A DNA stretch of 64,000 bases from Amoebidium appalachense (GCA_963693365.1 CAVNZM010000001.1:18538001-18602000), one strand, 5' to 3'. Shown: positions 12,044 through 26,400, counted from the first letter of the stretch. The notes: generated by a model from the sequence alone, not told the origin. A program made the numbers and translations.

Positions 12044-13103
12044 GGGGGGTAAACGTACGCTCTCTGAACACACCAGAGTCGACAGAGGCCATCTCTACAT
12101 TAGTGGGTGCCACCTGTATGGGTTGCATAGGTTACATATGAGTTTTACTTTTTTTATGGTAGATAACTCAGTGAATTGAGCATAGGGGGATATAAATTGG
12201 ATGTGCCGAGACACGTTCAACTAACGTGTGCAAGTCGCATATGGATTGTGTATAGGTCTCATGCAGGCTGTTTAAATATAGTAAATGGATTAGTATATGT
12301 CGTTGTCATAACGATATCGTGCTGCATTTGGGTTGTGTATGCGCACGCATTACCATATGATGGTTTTATGTGCGATTGTTACACTCACACACAACACGCA
12401 TGGTGTACATCTCGAGCACATGTTCAAACCATACATCAGGTTTTCCCAGCACGTAAATCGCTTATTGGACGCCTGGGGCAGGGACTTAGCGCTGGTCCAC
12501 TAGGGTGTGTCAATTGCACTCTAAACCTTCAGTAGCTAGGGAGGTGTGGTGACGGCCTCCCCAGGCCTCACCTCCTTTTGATGTAACTACTGATACGGCA
12601 GAGCACCTATTAGCTTAGCTGGGATATATTTGCCACTACAAAACACATTCGAGTTAACTGCACAAGTACACCTACACCAACAAACACCACAACACTCACC
12701 ACTACATACACAACTTGCTTTATTAATCGAGTCCATAACTACAAATAAAAACAGTGAACACATGTGCCTTTGTACGCTTTTACATGTGCATGTGAGCAGC
12801 TGGCATGTGTTGCAGCTGTTGTGTGAGCGGGGGTAAACTTAAAATTACTTCTAACTCTTTTCCAGAGCAAAAAGAGACTCGCCCGGACGGGGAGCAATTT
12901 TGTTTTTCTTTCCAAGGGGAGGAAGGAGAGGGGGTGAGGGGGGGGGGGGGGGGGGGGGGGGGAGGGGGGGGGGGGGGGGGGGGGAAAGATATACAGAGTG
13001 TTACGGAGTAAGAAGTACACAAGCATGATGGCCAAGAAATGAATGCGGAATGCATATTTTTTTTTTTTTGATTTTTTTTTTTTGATCGTTGGTTGGTTTG
13101 TGT

Positions 13104-13117
<14 letters not shown>

Positions 13118-13181
<64 letters not shown>
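13118..13181 (+). repeat. Poly-G tract (64 nt)
   Basis: One of the longest pure G runs in the window, directly preceded by (GT)n. On the minus strand, which is the sense strand of the neighbouring gene, it is poly-C followed by (CA)n. Confidence 0.85.
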
Positions 13182-13182
<1 letters not shown>

Positions 13183-13326
13183 TTTGGGGGGTTGGAAAGC
13201 CCTGCATATAGCAACGGAAACATGTTTTATGTGTGCTTTCATTTACAACTCGGGGAGGAGTGGGCGGTCTGACATTAATGTGAGTGAACAAAGAGGGTTA
13301 AGTGGGAGGTGGGTGAGTAGTCTTAC

Positions 13327-14535
13327 GGTGGCAGGAGGGGCGATTGGTGCGGGCTGCTTGGGAATGTTGATCTTTACGTTGGACGGCTCAGGGTTCACGC
13401 TCTTGGGAAGATACTTCTCCCTGTGGGCCCAATAAAATAGGGCGTATCAGTGATTCTGGTGGGATTGGTTTTGTAGTTTTCTGGTCTCTTTCTATGCGGT
13501 TTCATTTCAAAGTTTGATGGGTTCTATTTTAGCGGGGGGCGGGGGGGGGGGGGGGGGGGTTGTTCGACTAACATAGGTGTGATAAAGAGAAGTTGAAGGC
13601 TGCAACTTTATGATTGCCTCTGTGTATTGCTTGCTGAAGGCATGGGTACTTCTTGGGACAAGGGAGGGGTAAATTGGTGGGGAAGGCAAGACTGGGGTGG
13701 TGGTGGTGGTTTTTTTTTTTTGGGGGGGGGGGGGGGCGGGGGGGGGGAGGGGGGGGGGGGGGTGGTGGTCTGGAAGGGGGGGGGGGGGGGGGGGGGAGGT
13801 TAGAATGCGGCACACATATACCAAGTAAGATTTTACAAACGAGAACGTAGTGCACACAAAAAACACAGGAAAAATACTTAACATAGAGTCCATCCTCATG
13901 AGGTTGGGGGCTCAAGTCATTCACAGTATCCGGGGAGTGAGGGGGGTTTGAATGCGGAACACAGTACGAAGTACGCATACACGATGAGAAGCATGGTGCA
14001 GGACACATGCAAAGGCAAACATTCAAGTATGCAGCATCAGCCATGCGCACAGTATGCGTCATAAGCAGAGCCCATCCTCAGGGAGGGCCCGGGGGGGGGG
14101 GGGGAGGGAGTGGAAGGGGCCGGAGGGGGGGGGGGAGGGGAGGAGTGTCGGGGATTGAAAGGAAGGGGAGGGGGGGGGGGGGGTGTTACCATAGGGCTTC
14201 AAAGTCATCGATGGTTACAGCAGTACGACGAAAACGGTCGAGAGTGGTGTCAAAGTCATGCACGTGAAACGCCGGATCATCGTGCTTGGTACGGATTAGG
14301 CACCTGGGGGGGGTGGGGGGAGGGGGAGGGGGGGAGGGGGGAGGGGAGGAGGGGGAGGAATATGAGCTACGGAGTGCAAAGTACACACTCACAACGACAA
14401 ACACGTTGCAGAGTGCAAACCACACATAAAGAGTGTGCATAGTGAGCAGAGCCCATCTTCGGGGAGAGGGGTGGTGGTGGTGGTGGTGGGGGGGGGGGTG
14501 AAGGGGGAGGGGAGGGGGGAGGAGGAGGAGGAAAA

Positions 14536-14569
<34 letters not shown>

Positions 14570-14737
14570 TGGAGGTAACTTTGTTGCAGATTACGAAGTT
14601 CGCATTCACCACAGACAACACGATGCAAAACACTTACGCACCAGAAAAAGAAAGAGGAAGAAGAAGAAGAAGAAGAAGAGAGCTCACACAACGAACATGC
14701 AATATAAGAAAAGCTCATTCAAGTCATTCACAGGCAG

Positions 14738-14768
<31 letters not shown>

Positions 14769-15057
14769 AGGGGGGAGGGGGGGGGGGGGGCGGAGCAGGG
14801 GATGTAAGGCGAATGAACAGACCACACGAAGGAGGATCCGAAGCAAATGTGTGATGAGGTCCGGAGGAAGGGAGGGGAGGGGAAGGGGGGATAAAGAGGG
14901 TAAGGGAGGGAGTTCACATGTGCTTGGAGTACGGTACAAATCAATGGATGGAAAGGGGAGGGATGAAGGGAAGTATGAGGAGAGAGGAGAGGGGAGGTTA
15001 TATGATACCCAAAAGGGGGGGAAGTGTGTGTGTGTATGTGTGTGTGTTTGTGTGCGT

Positions 15058-15105
<48 letters not shown>

Positions 15106-15237
15106 GGGAGGAGGGGCTGAGAAACTCTGAGAAGAACAATCGTGAGACTTACTGTGGGGCCTTGTGCTTGATGAGTTTCATTTGACGATGGAGACGGCCG
15201 TCAATGTAGTGTGTGTACCTGTGTGTGTGTGTGTGTG

Positions 15238-15287
<50 letters not shown>

Positions 15288-15379
15288 ACGTGCTTTTTGT
15301 GTGTGTGGGTAGTAACGGAGCAACTCAATTGACTGATTGATTGTGAGAGAGGGGGATGAGGGATGGTAGGGAGGGAGGC

Positions 15380-15461
<82 letters not shown>

Positions 15462-15465
15462 ACAG

Positions 15466-15530
<65 letters not shown>

Positions 15531-15568
15531 ATGTGTATAAGTGTGTTGTAGGTGTGCGTGTAATGTAG

Positions 15569-15603
<35 letters not shown>

Positions 15604-16083
15604 CGCGCGCGTGCGTGCTGGTGTGTGTGTTCTCCTCCCAATCTTTTGCGTGCCACACATTTTCGTTGTGTTTCATCCCATGCATGATGGGTAACTAAGT
15701 GCTGGAGAAGGTGTGTGCATGTGTTACCTTGTGTGTTGGTTGTGGTGAGGGGAGGAGGGGAACGGAAGTGGGTGGCCGAGTTGGGAGGAAGAGGGTGGTG
15801 GTGGTTTTGGGGTGAGGGGTGTGGGGGGAAGGGGGGGGAGGGGGGGGGGGGGGGGGGGAGGGAAAAGGGAATGGTGTAACGTCACAACCCGGAATCCCAG
15901 CCAGGGTTTCTGGTTTCCCAAACCCAAGATTCGTTTATCTTTATTTTTCTAACCAATTAACAACCTGGTTTGACGGTCAACCTTGAAGAGGGTGTGGAGG
16001 AAATGACAGTCGGAAGAAGAAGAAAATTTAAGGTGGAGCAGGGAGCGTTGGAGTGAGCTGGGACAGGGATGTGGGAGGGTGAG

Positions 16084-16123
<40 letters not shown>

Positions 16124-16129
16124 GGGGAG

Positions 16130-16176
<47 letters not shown>

Positions 16177-16510
16177 GGATCGGTTTAGCGGAGACAGAGT
16201 GTGTGTCCTTGTGTCACGAAATATATACGTCGGATCGGTTTAGCGGAGACAGAGTGTGTGTCCTTGTGTCACGAAATATATACAAGGCTCGACACGGGGT
16301 AGGGTGGGTGGTTGTGGTTTGTGTTGGGGGGAGGGGGGAGGGGAGGGAGGCGGGAGGGGGGGGGGGGGGATCCTACCAGTAGCCGACAATTGAAAATCGT
16401 TCCTTTTCCCCATTGTTTGGCTCTGGCTTGAGGATAGGAAGTTCGAAGCACTGGTGTACGTGTTGTTTAAAGGCAACAGGCATTGTCTTGCTGTTGCGCT
16501 GGGCTGGCAT
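13327..16510 (-). CDS. Unrecognised multi-exon protein (four exons, 3' end open)
   Basis: Minus-strand exons are 16510-16377 (ATG at 16510), 15218-15153, 14303-14190 and 13420-13327. All three joins fit in phase (2, 2, 2) and use GTAGGA, GTAAGT and GTAACA donors with CACACAG, CCCCCAG and CCCACAG acceptors. They give 136 codons: MPAQRNSKTMPVAFKQHVHQ at the start, then FSIVGYWYTHYIDGRLHRQM, a middle part with HVHDFDTTLDRFRRTAV and FEALWEKYLPKSVNPEPSNV, and a Pro-rich end (PKQPAPIAPPAT). It is soluble, basic in the first half, rich in His and aromatic residues, and has no signal peptide or membrane segment. I recognise no family. The last exon was not identified: the final GTAAGA donor leads toward a G/C tract region, and reading through it meets a stop near 13237. 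Introns 2 and 3 hold four copies of the C-tailed repeat, all in the gene's orientation. Confidence 0.6.
13799..13925 (-). repeat. Dispersed C-tailed repeat, copy 3 (diverged)
   Basis: On the minus strand it reads GAGGATGGACTCTATGTTAA, then a diverged middle, then GCCGCATTCTAACC and a C tract. It lies inside intron 3 of the unknown minus gene, in sense orientation, directly downstream of copy 4. Confidence 0.6.
13946..14090 (-). repeat. Dispersed C-tailed repeat, copy 4 (well preserved)
   Basis: On the minus strand it begins GGGCCCTCCCTGAGGATGGG and ends TTCCGCATTCAAACCC. It is very close to the copies near 56.1 and 58.1 kb. A C tract flanks it on the 5' side as well as the 3' side. It lies in intron 3 of the unknown minus gene, in sense orientation. 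Confidence 0.75.
14357..14464 (-). repeat. Dispersed C-tailed repeat, copy 5
   Basis: On the minus strand it starts GAAGATGGGCTCTGCTCACT and ends near CTCCGTAGCTCATATTCC. It lies in intron 2 of the unknown minus gene, in sense orientation. Confidence 0.6.
14572..14735 (-). repeat. Dispersed C-tailed repeat, copy 6 (diverged)
   Basis: On the minus strand it begins with TGTGAATGACTTGA, which also occurs at the head of copy 3. It contains a (CTT)n insertion and ends at GTTACCTCC before a C tract. It lies in intron 2 of the unknown minus gene. Confidence 0.45.
15380..15600. repeat. (GA)n and (GT)n microsatellites in intron 1 of the unknown gene
   Basis: A GA array (about 15380-15453) runs into GT arrays (15466-15527 and 15570-15595) and a short CG array to about 15611. 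Another GT array lies at 15224-15286, next to the acceptor of exon 2, which is CACACAG on the sense strand. Confidence 0.85.
16174..16283 (+). repeat. 55-bp tandem duplication
   Basis: Two adjacent copies of a 55-bp unit beginning GTCGGATCGGTTTAGCGG (16174 and 16229) follow a (GT)n array. The copies are almost identical. Confidence 0.8.
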
Positions 16511-20119
<3,609 letters not shown>

Positions 20120-20141
20120 AGCATATACATACACACACACA

Positions 20142-20187
<46 letters not shown>

Positions 20188-20338
20188 GTATATATATATA
20201 TATACACGCACGCGGCGTGACACAATCACACATATACACACAGGCTGCCCACCGTGGCACACACAGACACACACATGCCATGACACACACACACACCCAC
20301 ACACACATTATGATACTTAGTATAGTACTGCTCGTGTG

Positions 20339-20339
<1 letters not shown>

Positions 20340-20409
<70 letters not shown>

Positions 20410-20416
20410 ACCCACC

Positions 20417-20468
<52 letters not shown>

Positions 20469-20516
20469 ATCACCCACACACATGTACACACACACACACC
20501 CACCCACCCACCCACC

Positions 20517-20564
<48 letters not shown>

Positions 20565-20593
20565 ACACACACACCCACACCGTGAACCCCCCC

Positions 20594-20625
<32 letters not shown>

Positions 20626-20658
20626 TCCGCACACACACACATACGTAAACACACATAG
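20340..20658 (+). repeat. CA and CCCA microsatellite cluster
   Basis: CA arrays alternate with CCCA tetranucleotide runs (20407-20426 and 20500-20526), ending at a C tract (20587-20610). Confidence 0.85.
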
Positions 20659-20663
20659 CACAT

Positions 20664-20790
20664 AAGGTTTAGCACCCTAACTCGGGTACAACCGGTGCTG
20701 TGGACTCCTAATCATGAGGTCTTCCGGAAACCCTGGGGGTCCCTCCGGGCAAAAACAAACGAGATAAAATAAATTAAATAAAAAAGTACA
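20664..20790 (+). mobile_element. Retroelement 3'-end-like sequence with A-rich tail
   Basis: The segment runs from TTTAGCACCCTAACTCGGG through GGGTCCCTCCGGGCAAAAAC into an A-rich GATAAAATAAATTAAATAAA tail. It resembles the 3' end of the LINE fragment at 42190-42320, which shares TAGCACCCTA, GGTGCTG and CTCCGGG before an A tail. No coding part is left here. Confidence 0.4.
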
Positions 20791-21873
20791 CACCGTAGTA
20801 CATCGTGTGACACACACGTACCGTAACACAGGGACAAGTGCACACAGGCACACACACTGTGACCGTCAGTTACGGCCCTATGTCGTCAAAACACGATTCT
20901 TGCTCTTACCACCCCATAGTGATTACTTATCCACGGTGTGCAAATCTTAATAAAAAGCTCAGTGCCGTAGTATAGCCACAACTGAACAACCTGGTCTGTA
21001 CCACGGGCTATGGGGAAAAAATGGACTGTCTATACAAACAAGAATGGAATTGTAACACTAATCTTTATAGTTGATGATGATGACATCTAGATCTGATTCA
21101 GAAGTGAGCTGCATGCGCAGCTTCTCCGACTAGCTGCAGCTGGGAGTCCCGTGATAGTACACTATGGCATATTAGACAGTAGTCTGCGCAGACAGATCAG
21201 CCAGAACGTGTTCGAACTTCCTGGGCGACACTGAGGGTAAACATGTACAGTAGTCCGGACAGCCAGCGCTCTGCAGAATGATTTGTTCCACTCCAGCTGG
21301 GGCCGGGGTGGGTGTTTTCATTTTCAGAATCGTCTCAGTCTAACAACGGCAGTGCGCTAGCAATAGAGACACGAGTGCATCAATAAAACCATCCATTCCG
21401 GGACTCACTTGAAGTTCAGCAGTGTCAAAGTTTGAATGAAAGTTGAGGTCTGCTAAATAACACGGACGCAACGTTCCCGCCCAGTGCACTTCAGCCACAT
21501 GTCTGGTTTGAACCCCTCAAGCTTGCGACTGTGCCGCATCAGGAAGCATGTCCCTGGGCACCGCGTCTGCCTGGATGAGAGGCCGTGGTGGCGACCTGTA
21601 TGCAAAAGTTGAACAGGACGACCAAGATCATGTTTTGATCACACCGAACAGATTGTGTGAGATCTGAGGGTGTGAGAGCGTCCAGTGTTTATATACGATG
21701 CATGCAATAAAAAAGTGGCTGCGGATTGGCTATAATTGGCCGCGCCAAGAATCTAAGAGCCCGAGGGGCCAAGATTCCTACGGATTTAACCCCTGAGGAC
21801 GTCAATACGGGTAAGGCAGATTCAGAATTGTTTCCTCACGTGTCTAGCGATTTGCTTCCCCTTCCCTTTTTCG
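20791..21873. other. Unassigned sequence upstream of the DIRS-type element
   Basis: Ordinary-complexity DNA without a convincing exon. A TATA-like TTTATATACGATG near 21689 and an ATTGGC motif near 21725 lie 150-190 bases before the first element ORF and may belong to its 5' region. Confidence 0.35.
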
Positions 21874-22794
21874 ATGCTTTTCGATATCCCGCCGTTGCTT
21901 GATCAGTGTAGGTTTATTTCCCCGAGGAGAAGGGGGAGATTCAACAAGAAGTTTTTATTGTTTCAATTGGCTAATCGTTCCATAGCAGCTATCAACACCT
22001 TGCATAATGGGCTTCCTTGCCTGGTAGAGTCTCCTAGCTATACGAACAATGTTTGGCAACCAATGCACAACCCCCCTTCCCAGTCACACATACACATTTC
22101 CACCACAGCTTCTCCCTTTGGCAGTCATTTTTTCCCCACCCCACCTCCCAATTACACGCACATTTCTCATGCACCCACGTCAGCACAAACACAGGCCATG
22201 AACACTATTTTGTTTTCATGCTCAGATATGCGCCGCAGGATCAGAAATGTCCCCTTAGCGGCCGTGTCTGAGTCTTTCACATATTTCAATCATACTAAAG
22301 CTTTTACACCCATAGTTGCCGAGCGTATGGCCCTTCCCCCCACGGGGTTTGGAGCCACTGTTCCTCTCTTGAAGGTCCTTCCCCCTGACCTCAAGGAGAT
22401 GTTGGAGACACCTTGCGTGTTGGTGGTGTCGCAGACGAATGAGGGTGGCGGTGTTGGCCTGTCGGGTGGGAGTGACCCCACATTATCCACGGAGCCGGCC
22501 TGCCACGGAGTCAGCGGGTGTGGGGGGGTGCCGACGACCGAGGCCACTGAGGGTGCCGAGGGAGTCCACCCCACGTCCGGGCGTCCTGTCTTCGCGTTTG
22601 CATCACCAGCTGAGTGGCCGAGTCTTGCCAAGCGAATGTTTGAATGCGGTATTGTTGCTTTTTCGGAGTTGTCTGAGCCCCCCAAAGTAATCAATGGGTT
22701 GTTTGCAGTGGAGAAAGATGAGAAGGAATACCGTTCGATACTGTTTGATAATGGATGCCCGCCCCATGAATGCAGTAATGATCGATCCCCCTAA
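21874..22794 (+). pseudogene. DIRS-type element: gag-like N-terminus and start of RT
   Basis: A 306-codon open frame. Its first two thirds have no recognisable domain and are rich in Ser, Thr and Pro, as in gag-like regions. The last 30 residues (VINGLFAVEKDEKEYRSILF) match the first RT motif. The frame then leaves the RT reading, which continues in the next frame as DARPMNAVMIDPPNPKFPSP, so the boundary is a frameshift and not a true end. Confidence 0.65.
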
Positions 22795-23145
22795 TCCCAA
22801 GTTTCCCAGCCCGGCAGATCTGTGCAGCCTCGTCAACCCCAAGGAGTCCGTTTTGGTGGTGGCCAAGTATGATTTTCCAATTTCTACCACCGATTCCGAG
22901 TGCCTGACTGGCTGTCATGGTACCAAGGGCTTCCCCCGGTGTCGTCCGTCGGTGTGGGTTTGGCCGGGCCAGACCGTTTGGTGTATCCTCGTGTGCTTTC
23001 GATGCAATTAATGGGGTGGAAATGGGCCCCGTATGTGGCGCAGCAAGCACACCAGCATTTCACACACCCGCCACTCAGCCTCGACCGCTGCATCCAATCG
23101 GATTCCCGGCTGCACATTCCATGAGCCACCAATCCGATTCGGTAC

Positions 23146-24175
23146 TGTATGAACGTGCTACTAGACACGCATGTAAGTGGGCAAGACAGGCAAAGGGGGA
23201 CACGGACCTGTGCGTATGTGGCAGTCGCCTGGCGTGGGAGCGCGTGTGTGTCGGAAGAGAGAAAAACGACAGAAAATAGAGGTTTCTGAACGGTAAAATA
23301 ACGATGCAAAAACGAAAATAAACTGGTGGCACTACTGCGCGTGTCGTGACACTGTGTGTTTGCGTGCGCTGGAAGTCCCATACATACACAATGCAGAAAT
23401 TGGCCCGGCACAATGGGTGGTGGAGTGGTTGTGGGTGTGCAGCAAGTTTGCGGCAGTGTGGCTTTACAGTAAAGACAGCAAGACGAGTGGGCGTGTGGTT
23501 TGAAAAAATGGTACAGCAACAGCGGTATAACAGTGTGTGTGAGGTGCTTAAACAGCGAGGGTATAGTGTGTCTATAACTGGACCAGGTAATGATTGAGCA
23601 ATAAAATGGTAGCACAAGTCTCAGCGGTATGGCAACAGCGGTATAGCAGTGAGCGCGTGTTTCAGCACATACAGTGGGCTTGGGGTTTGCGTCCAACACA
23701 GCGAAAACAGTGGGCCTTGTGCTCTCGACCAAAACAGCAACATGAACAGCTTGGACGGCTTTGGTGTGGTATTATATTGGGCTCCATCCAGTGAGCCAAA
23801 CAAAAACGACGGCAAGAGAAAACGGCAACCAATGGGAAGGCAAAATGCTAAAAGGATGGTAACATGGGGCCAAAAAATGAAACCAAGAAAAAAAAAACTA
23901 GCACTAGCAAAACGGCAAGAAACAAGAACTAGCAAAACGGCAAGCAACAAGAAAAGGCGGGTAGAAAACGTGAGTCGGTGTAGTGCTAGTAAAGAGGAGG
24001 AGGAACCAAGTACCCTAAGACAGTAAGTGGAAGCGTGCTACCTAAAGGGCACTCAGAAGCGCAAAGGATCTTAACCTTCTCTGCTGCCATGTATGAACGT
24101 GCTACTAGACACGCATGTAAGTGGGCAAGACAGGCAAAGGGGGACACGGACCTGTGCGTATGTGGCAGTCGCCTG
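23146..24175 (+). repeat. 86-bp direct repeats around a 0.9-kb insertion in the RT
   Basis: Bases 23146-23231 and 24090-24175 are identical and in the same orientation (start TGTATGAACGTGCTACTAGA, end GCAGTCGCCTG). The 858 bp between them carry no RT sequence and separate the RT motif MGWKWAPYVAQ from YVDD. Inside are small frames, one with a weakly helix-turn-helix-like stretch (RQCGFTVKTARRVGVWFEKM, about 23450-23510) and one Lys/Arg-rich. A nested element or a duplication event would both explain the layout. The transposase idea is only a guess. Confidence 0.7.
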
Positions 24176-24235
24176 TATTGCACACTTAGTAGCGCGAAGT
24201 AGACGTCAGACAAGACAGGGAGAGAAGGCCTAGGA

Positions 24236-25450
24236 ATGAGGACGTGTGGCGGACTATATAGGCTAGATGGGGGGTCTATCAGGATGAGGGGGGCTCTAGT
24301 GTGCGGGGTATCTCCCGTATATCTCGCTCATACAGTACACACGATCTACGTTGATGATTGGGTGGGAGTCGGATTCGAGGAGTCTACGGTAAATTCCGAG
24401 ACGACGGCAGCAGGGGCGGCGGGGGAGCCACACAATTTCGAGATCAAGCCGTCGAAAACGGTGGTGGCTTCACGTGATACCACGGAAACGGTGGCACTCG
24501 GTTTGGCCATTGGGAGGGATGGGAAGATTTGGCCTGATGCCTCACGTCTGGCCCGCCTCCTGGCCGACACGGGGGCAGTGCTTCACATGCAGAAAATGGC
24601 TCCACGCAGTCTCTCGCGATTATTAGGGGGATGGGCTTGGTTGTTGCTATTAATCGTCCTTTGTTTTCAGTTTTGGAATTTTGTTATGAGTTTGCTTTGT
24701 CCCACGGTGCCTGCCCACTAACGACCACCGTGATTCCAGCTGCAGTTAACCAAGAATTGGGCCTGTTGGTTGCTTTGGCACCCCTTCTGGTGTGTGATTT
24801 GACGACATCGCCGGCTTCCCTGCTGCTGGCGTCTGATGCTTCCACTATCGGGGGAGGAGTTTCGGTTGCCACCGTCACGACCGCGCAATCGTTATCAGCA
24901 CTCGCCCAGTCCGTGTCCAAACCCGGGTTTTCGTTTTTGGAACCAGAGGGGCCCACCACGGTCGAGTTGCCCAACGCCATGGCGGTCGGTGAAAGTGACG
25001 AGAGCACGAAAAGCCCCCCAGCCACCCTCGAGCCCCCCCCTCCCCCCCCCTCCTCTTTTCTGGGGATGGTAGACGGTTTGGAGTGGCATCACCCGATTTC
25101 CACCCCGTGGCAGCACCAAGATTACATCACCATTCTAGAAGTGCATGCTTTGCTACTGTCCCTACGGCGTTTCACCCGTGCAGTTCAGAATCACAGCACT
25201 CGAGTGGCACATTTGATTGACAACAAGTCGTTGGCGTATGCAGTGGCAAAGGGGAGATCCAGTTCGAGACGGCTCAACCACGTGTGTCGGAGGGTGGCAG
25301 CCCTGGTGTGTGCAGCAGCACTTCGGCCTTCGTGGGTGTGGGTGCCTTTGGCCCACAACCCGGCCGACATGCCGTCCCGTAACGTTGTCCCTAGCCCCCG
25401 GCTCACCCAGCTACTCAATGCCAACGTAAAACCCCCCACAGTGACACGGT
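24236..25450 (+). pseudogene. DIRS-type element: RT palm and RNase H
   Basis: The first frame (24236-24721) holds the RT catalytic YVDDW motif and the following KPSKT block. A frameshift near 24640-24660 moves the reading into the frame of 24631-25566, which carries the RNase H acidic residues in LLASDAS, ILEVHAL and LIDNKS, and the NPAD motif near the end. The frame then shifts again before the recombinase. Confidence 0.75.
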
Positions 25451-25462
25451 ATACAGAATGCA

Positions 25463-26354
25463 GTGCAACGGTTTGTAGATTGGTGTGTGGAGGAAGGGGA
25501 GGCCCAGCCGGAGTCGGCCGAACAGTTGGATCTCCTTCTGGCCGAGTATGCAGCCTTCATGTATGAGGAGTTGGGCCTCACCCGTAGTGGTTTGGCCCAC
25601 CTGAGAACGGTTGTTGCCGGAGTCCAACATTTCTTCCCCCAGCACAAGGGTTGCTTGCCAGTTACGGCTAGAGCCCTGAGGGGGTGGGATATTGCTAACC
25701 CGACCTCCCACCACAGACCTTTGCCATACGACTACATGGTCCTGGCCACAGCCGACCTGTTTGCTAGAAAAATGACGGTGGCCGCCCTGTACCTGTGTAT
25801 GTCGTTTGCTGCCTACACACGACCGGGCGAACTCTCCCACCGCACAGTCAGTGATTTTATTCCCCCACATGACCCCCGGCTGCTTCAGATGAATGTCCCT
25901 CCGGAGAGTGCAGTCCTCCTGCTGCCCACATTAAAGACCGGAAAGCACAAAATGGTAGTCATACGGGATCCGGTGTGCCTTCACTTGCTGAGCCAACTGA
26001 TCTCCCTCCGTATCTTTCCCCCAAGGCAAAGCACCGACCGACCCGTTGTTCAACCCGACGTATACACCGTCACGGGTCATCACGGCGGTGCAACACAGCC
26101 TGGCATCCACGGGACTCGATTCCGATTTTGAAATGTACAGCACCCGTCACGGGGCAGCCTCTACGGCAGCTCTAAGGGGGGAGGACTACGACCAGATTCG
26201 GATGAACGGTTGATGGAGGACTTTCACTACACCATTCACAAACTACATTGACACCACCAAGGCGATGTTGCTGGCTAATGCAATTCCCGGGGGGCTGGCT
26301 GAAAAGGCACGGGCATTCACCAAGAGGCCTCACCTTATCACAAACACCAATTAA
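25463..26354 (+). pseudogene. DIRS-type element: tyrosine recombinase
   Basis: The N-terminal SAM-like core-binding part (FVDWCVEEGEAQPESAEQL to VVAGVQHFFP) is followed by the catalytic part. This has Arg-I in FAAYTRPGELSHRT, a candidate Lys in LPTLKTGKHKMVV, the H-x-x-R-like STRHGAASTAALRG and the nucleophile Tyr in FTNYIDTTKAM. A one-base slip in a C run near 26020 and a TGA at 26211-26213 interrupt it. Reading continues in frame after the TGA to TAA at 26352-26354. Confidence 0.8.
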
Positions 26355-26400
26355 AAACACCACACAAAAAACAAACCCAAAAGCAAGTTAGGTAGGTTTG

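Larger units (their letters stand above)
9171..13326. other. Region between the ankyrin gene and the unknown minus gene
   Basis: No gene can be supported firmly. A possible plus-strand start lies at 9809 (MEEPSRSPRRTLRLTPNDHA), but no clear donor follows before a C tract at about 9926-9977. A short plus segment ending ELDELLTLLIG and TAA at 11525, after a CAG acceptor, could be a last exon. Repeats present are a 30-bp tandem at 9721-9810, a C-tailed repeat copy at 10011-10187, and G or C runs near 10971-11015, 11813-11837, 12023-12049, 12939-12984 and 13118-13181. The frame at 12176-12535 (119 codons) has no supporting feature. Confidence 0.45.
21874..26354 (+). mobile_element. Decayed DIRS-type tyrosine-recombinase retrotransposon
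   Basis: Domain order is gag-like region, reverse transcriptase, RNase H, tyrosine recombinase, which is the DIRS order. The RT begins near 22690 (GLFAVEKDEKEYRSILF, then ARPMNAVMIDPP after a frameshift). It continues with MGWKWAPYVAQQAHQHF near 23010-23060 and YVDDWVGVGF at 24343. RNase H shows LLASDASTIGGG, ILEVHALLLSL, LIDNKSLAYAV and AHNPADMPSR (24820-25380). The recombinase starts near 25463, with Arg in YTRPGEL, HxxR-type YSTRHGAAST and a Tyr in FTNYIDTT. Inactivating changes include frameshifts in RT near 22760 and 22890, a frameshift near 24650, one at about 26020 in a C run, an in-frame TGA at 26211-26213 and a 1-kb insertion within RT. No integrase or protease was seen. Family assignment is secure; activity is excluded. 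Confidence 0.85.

Noticed and set aside
12176-12535. 119-codon plus frame
   Set aside because: No domain, no splice context, ordinary codon use and no neighbouring promoter. It is compatible with chance.
15149-15685. 178-codon His-Thr/Leu-Ser frame
   Set aside because: It is a translated CA and CT microsatellite. Only the 15153-15218 part is a supported exon.
22290-22694. Minus-strand frames across the DIRS-type element
   Set aside because: They are antisense shadows of the gag/RT coding sequence.
23346-24026. Tc1/mariner-like transposase inside the RT insertion
   Set aside because: A short helix-turn-helix-like stretch and a weak WAPSSEPN segment lie in different frames, and no catalytic acidic triad can be traced.
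26211-26213. In-frame TGA read as evidence for a recoded genetic code
   Set aside because: The element also has several frameshifts, and the ankyrin gene ends at a TGA, so decay is the simpler explanation.
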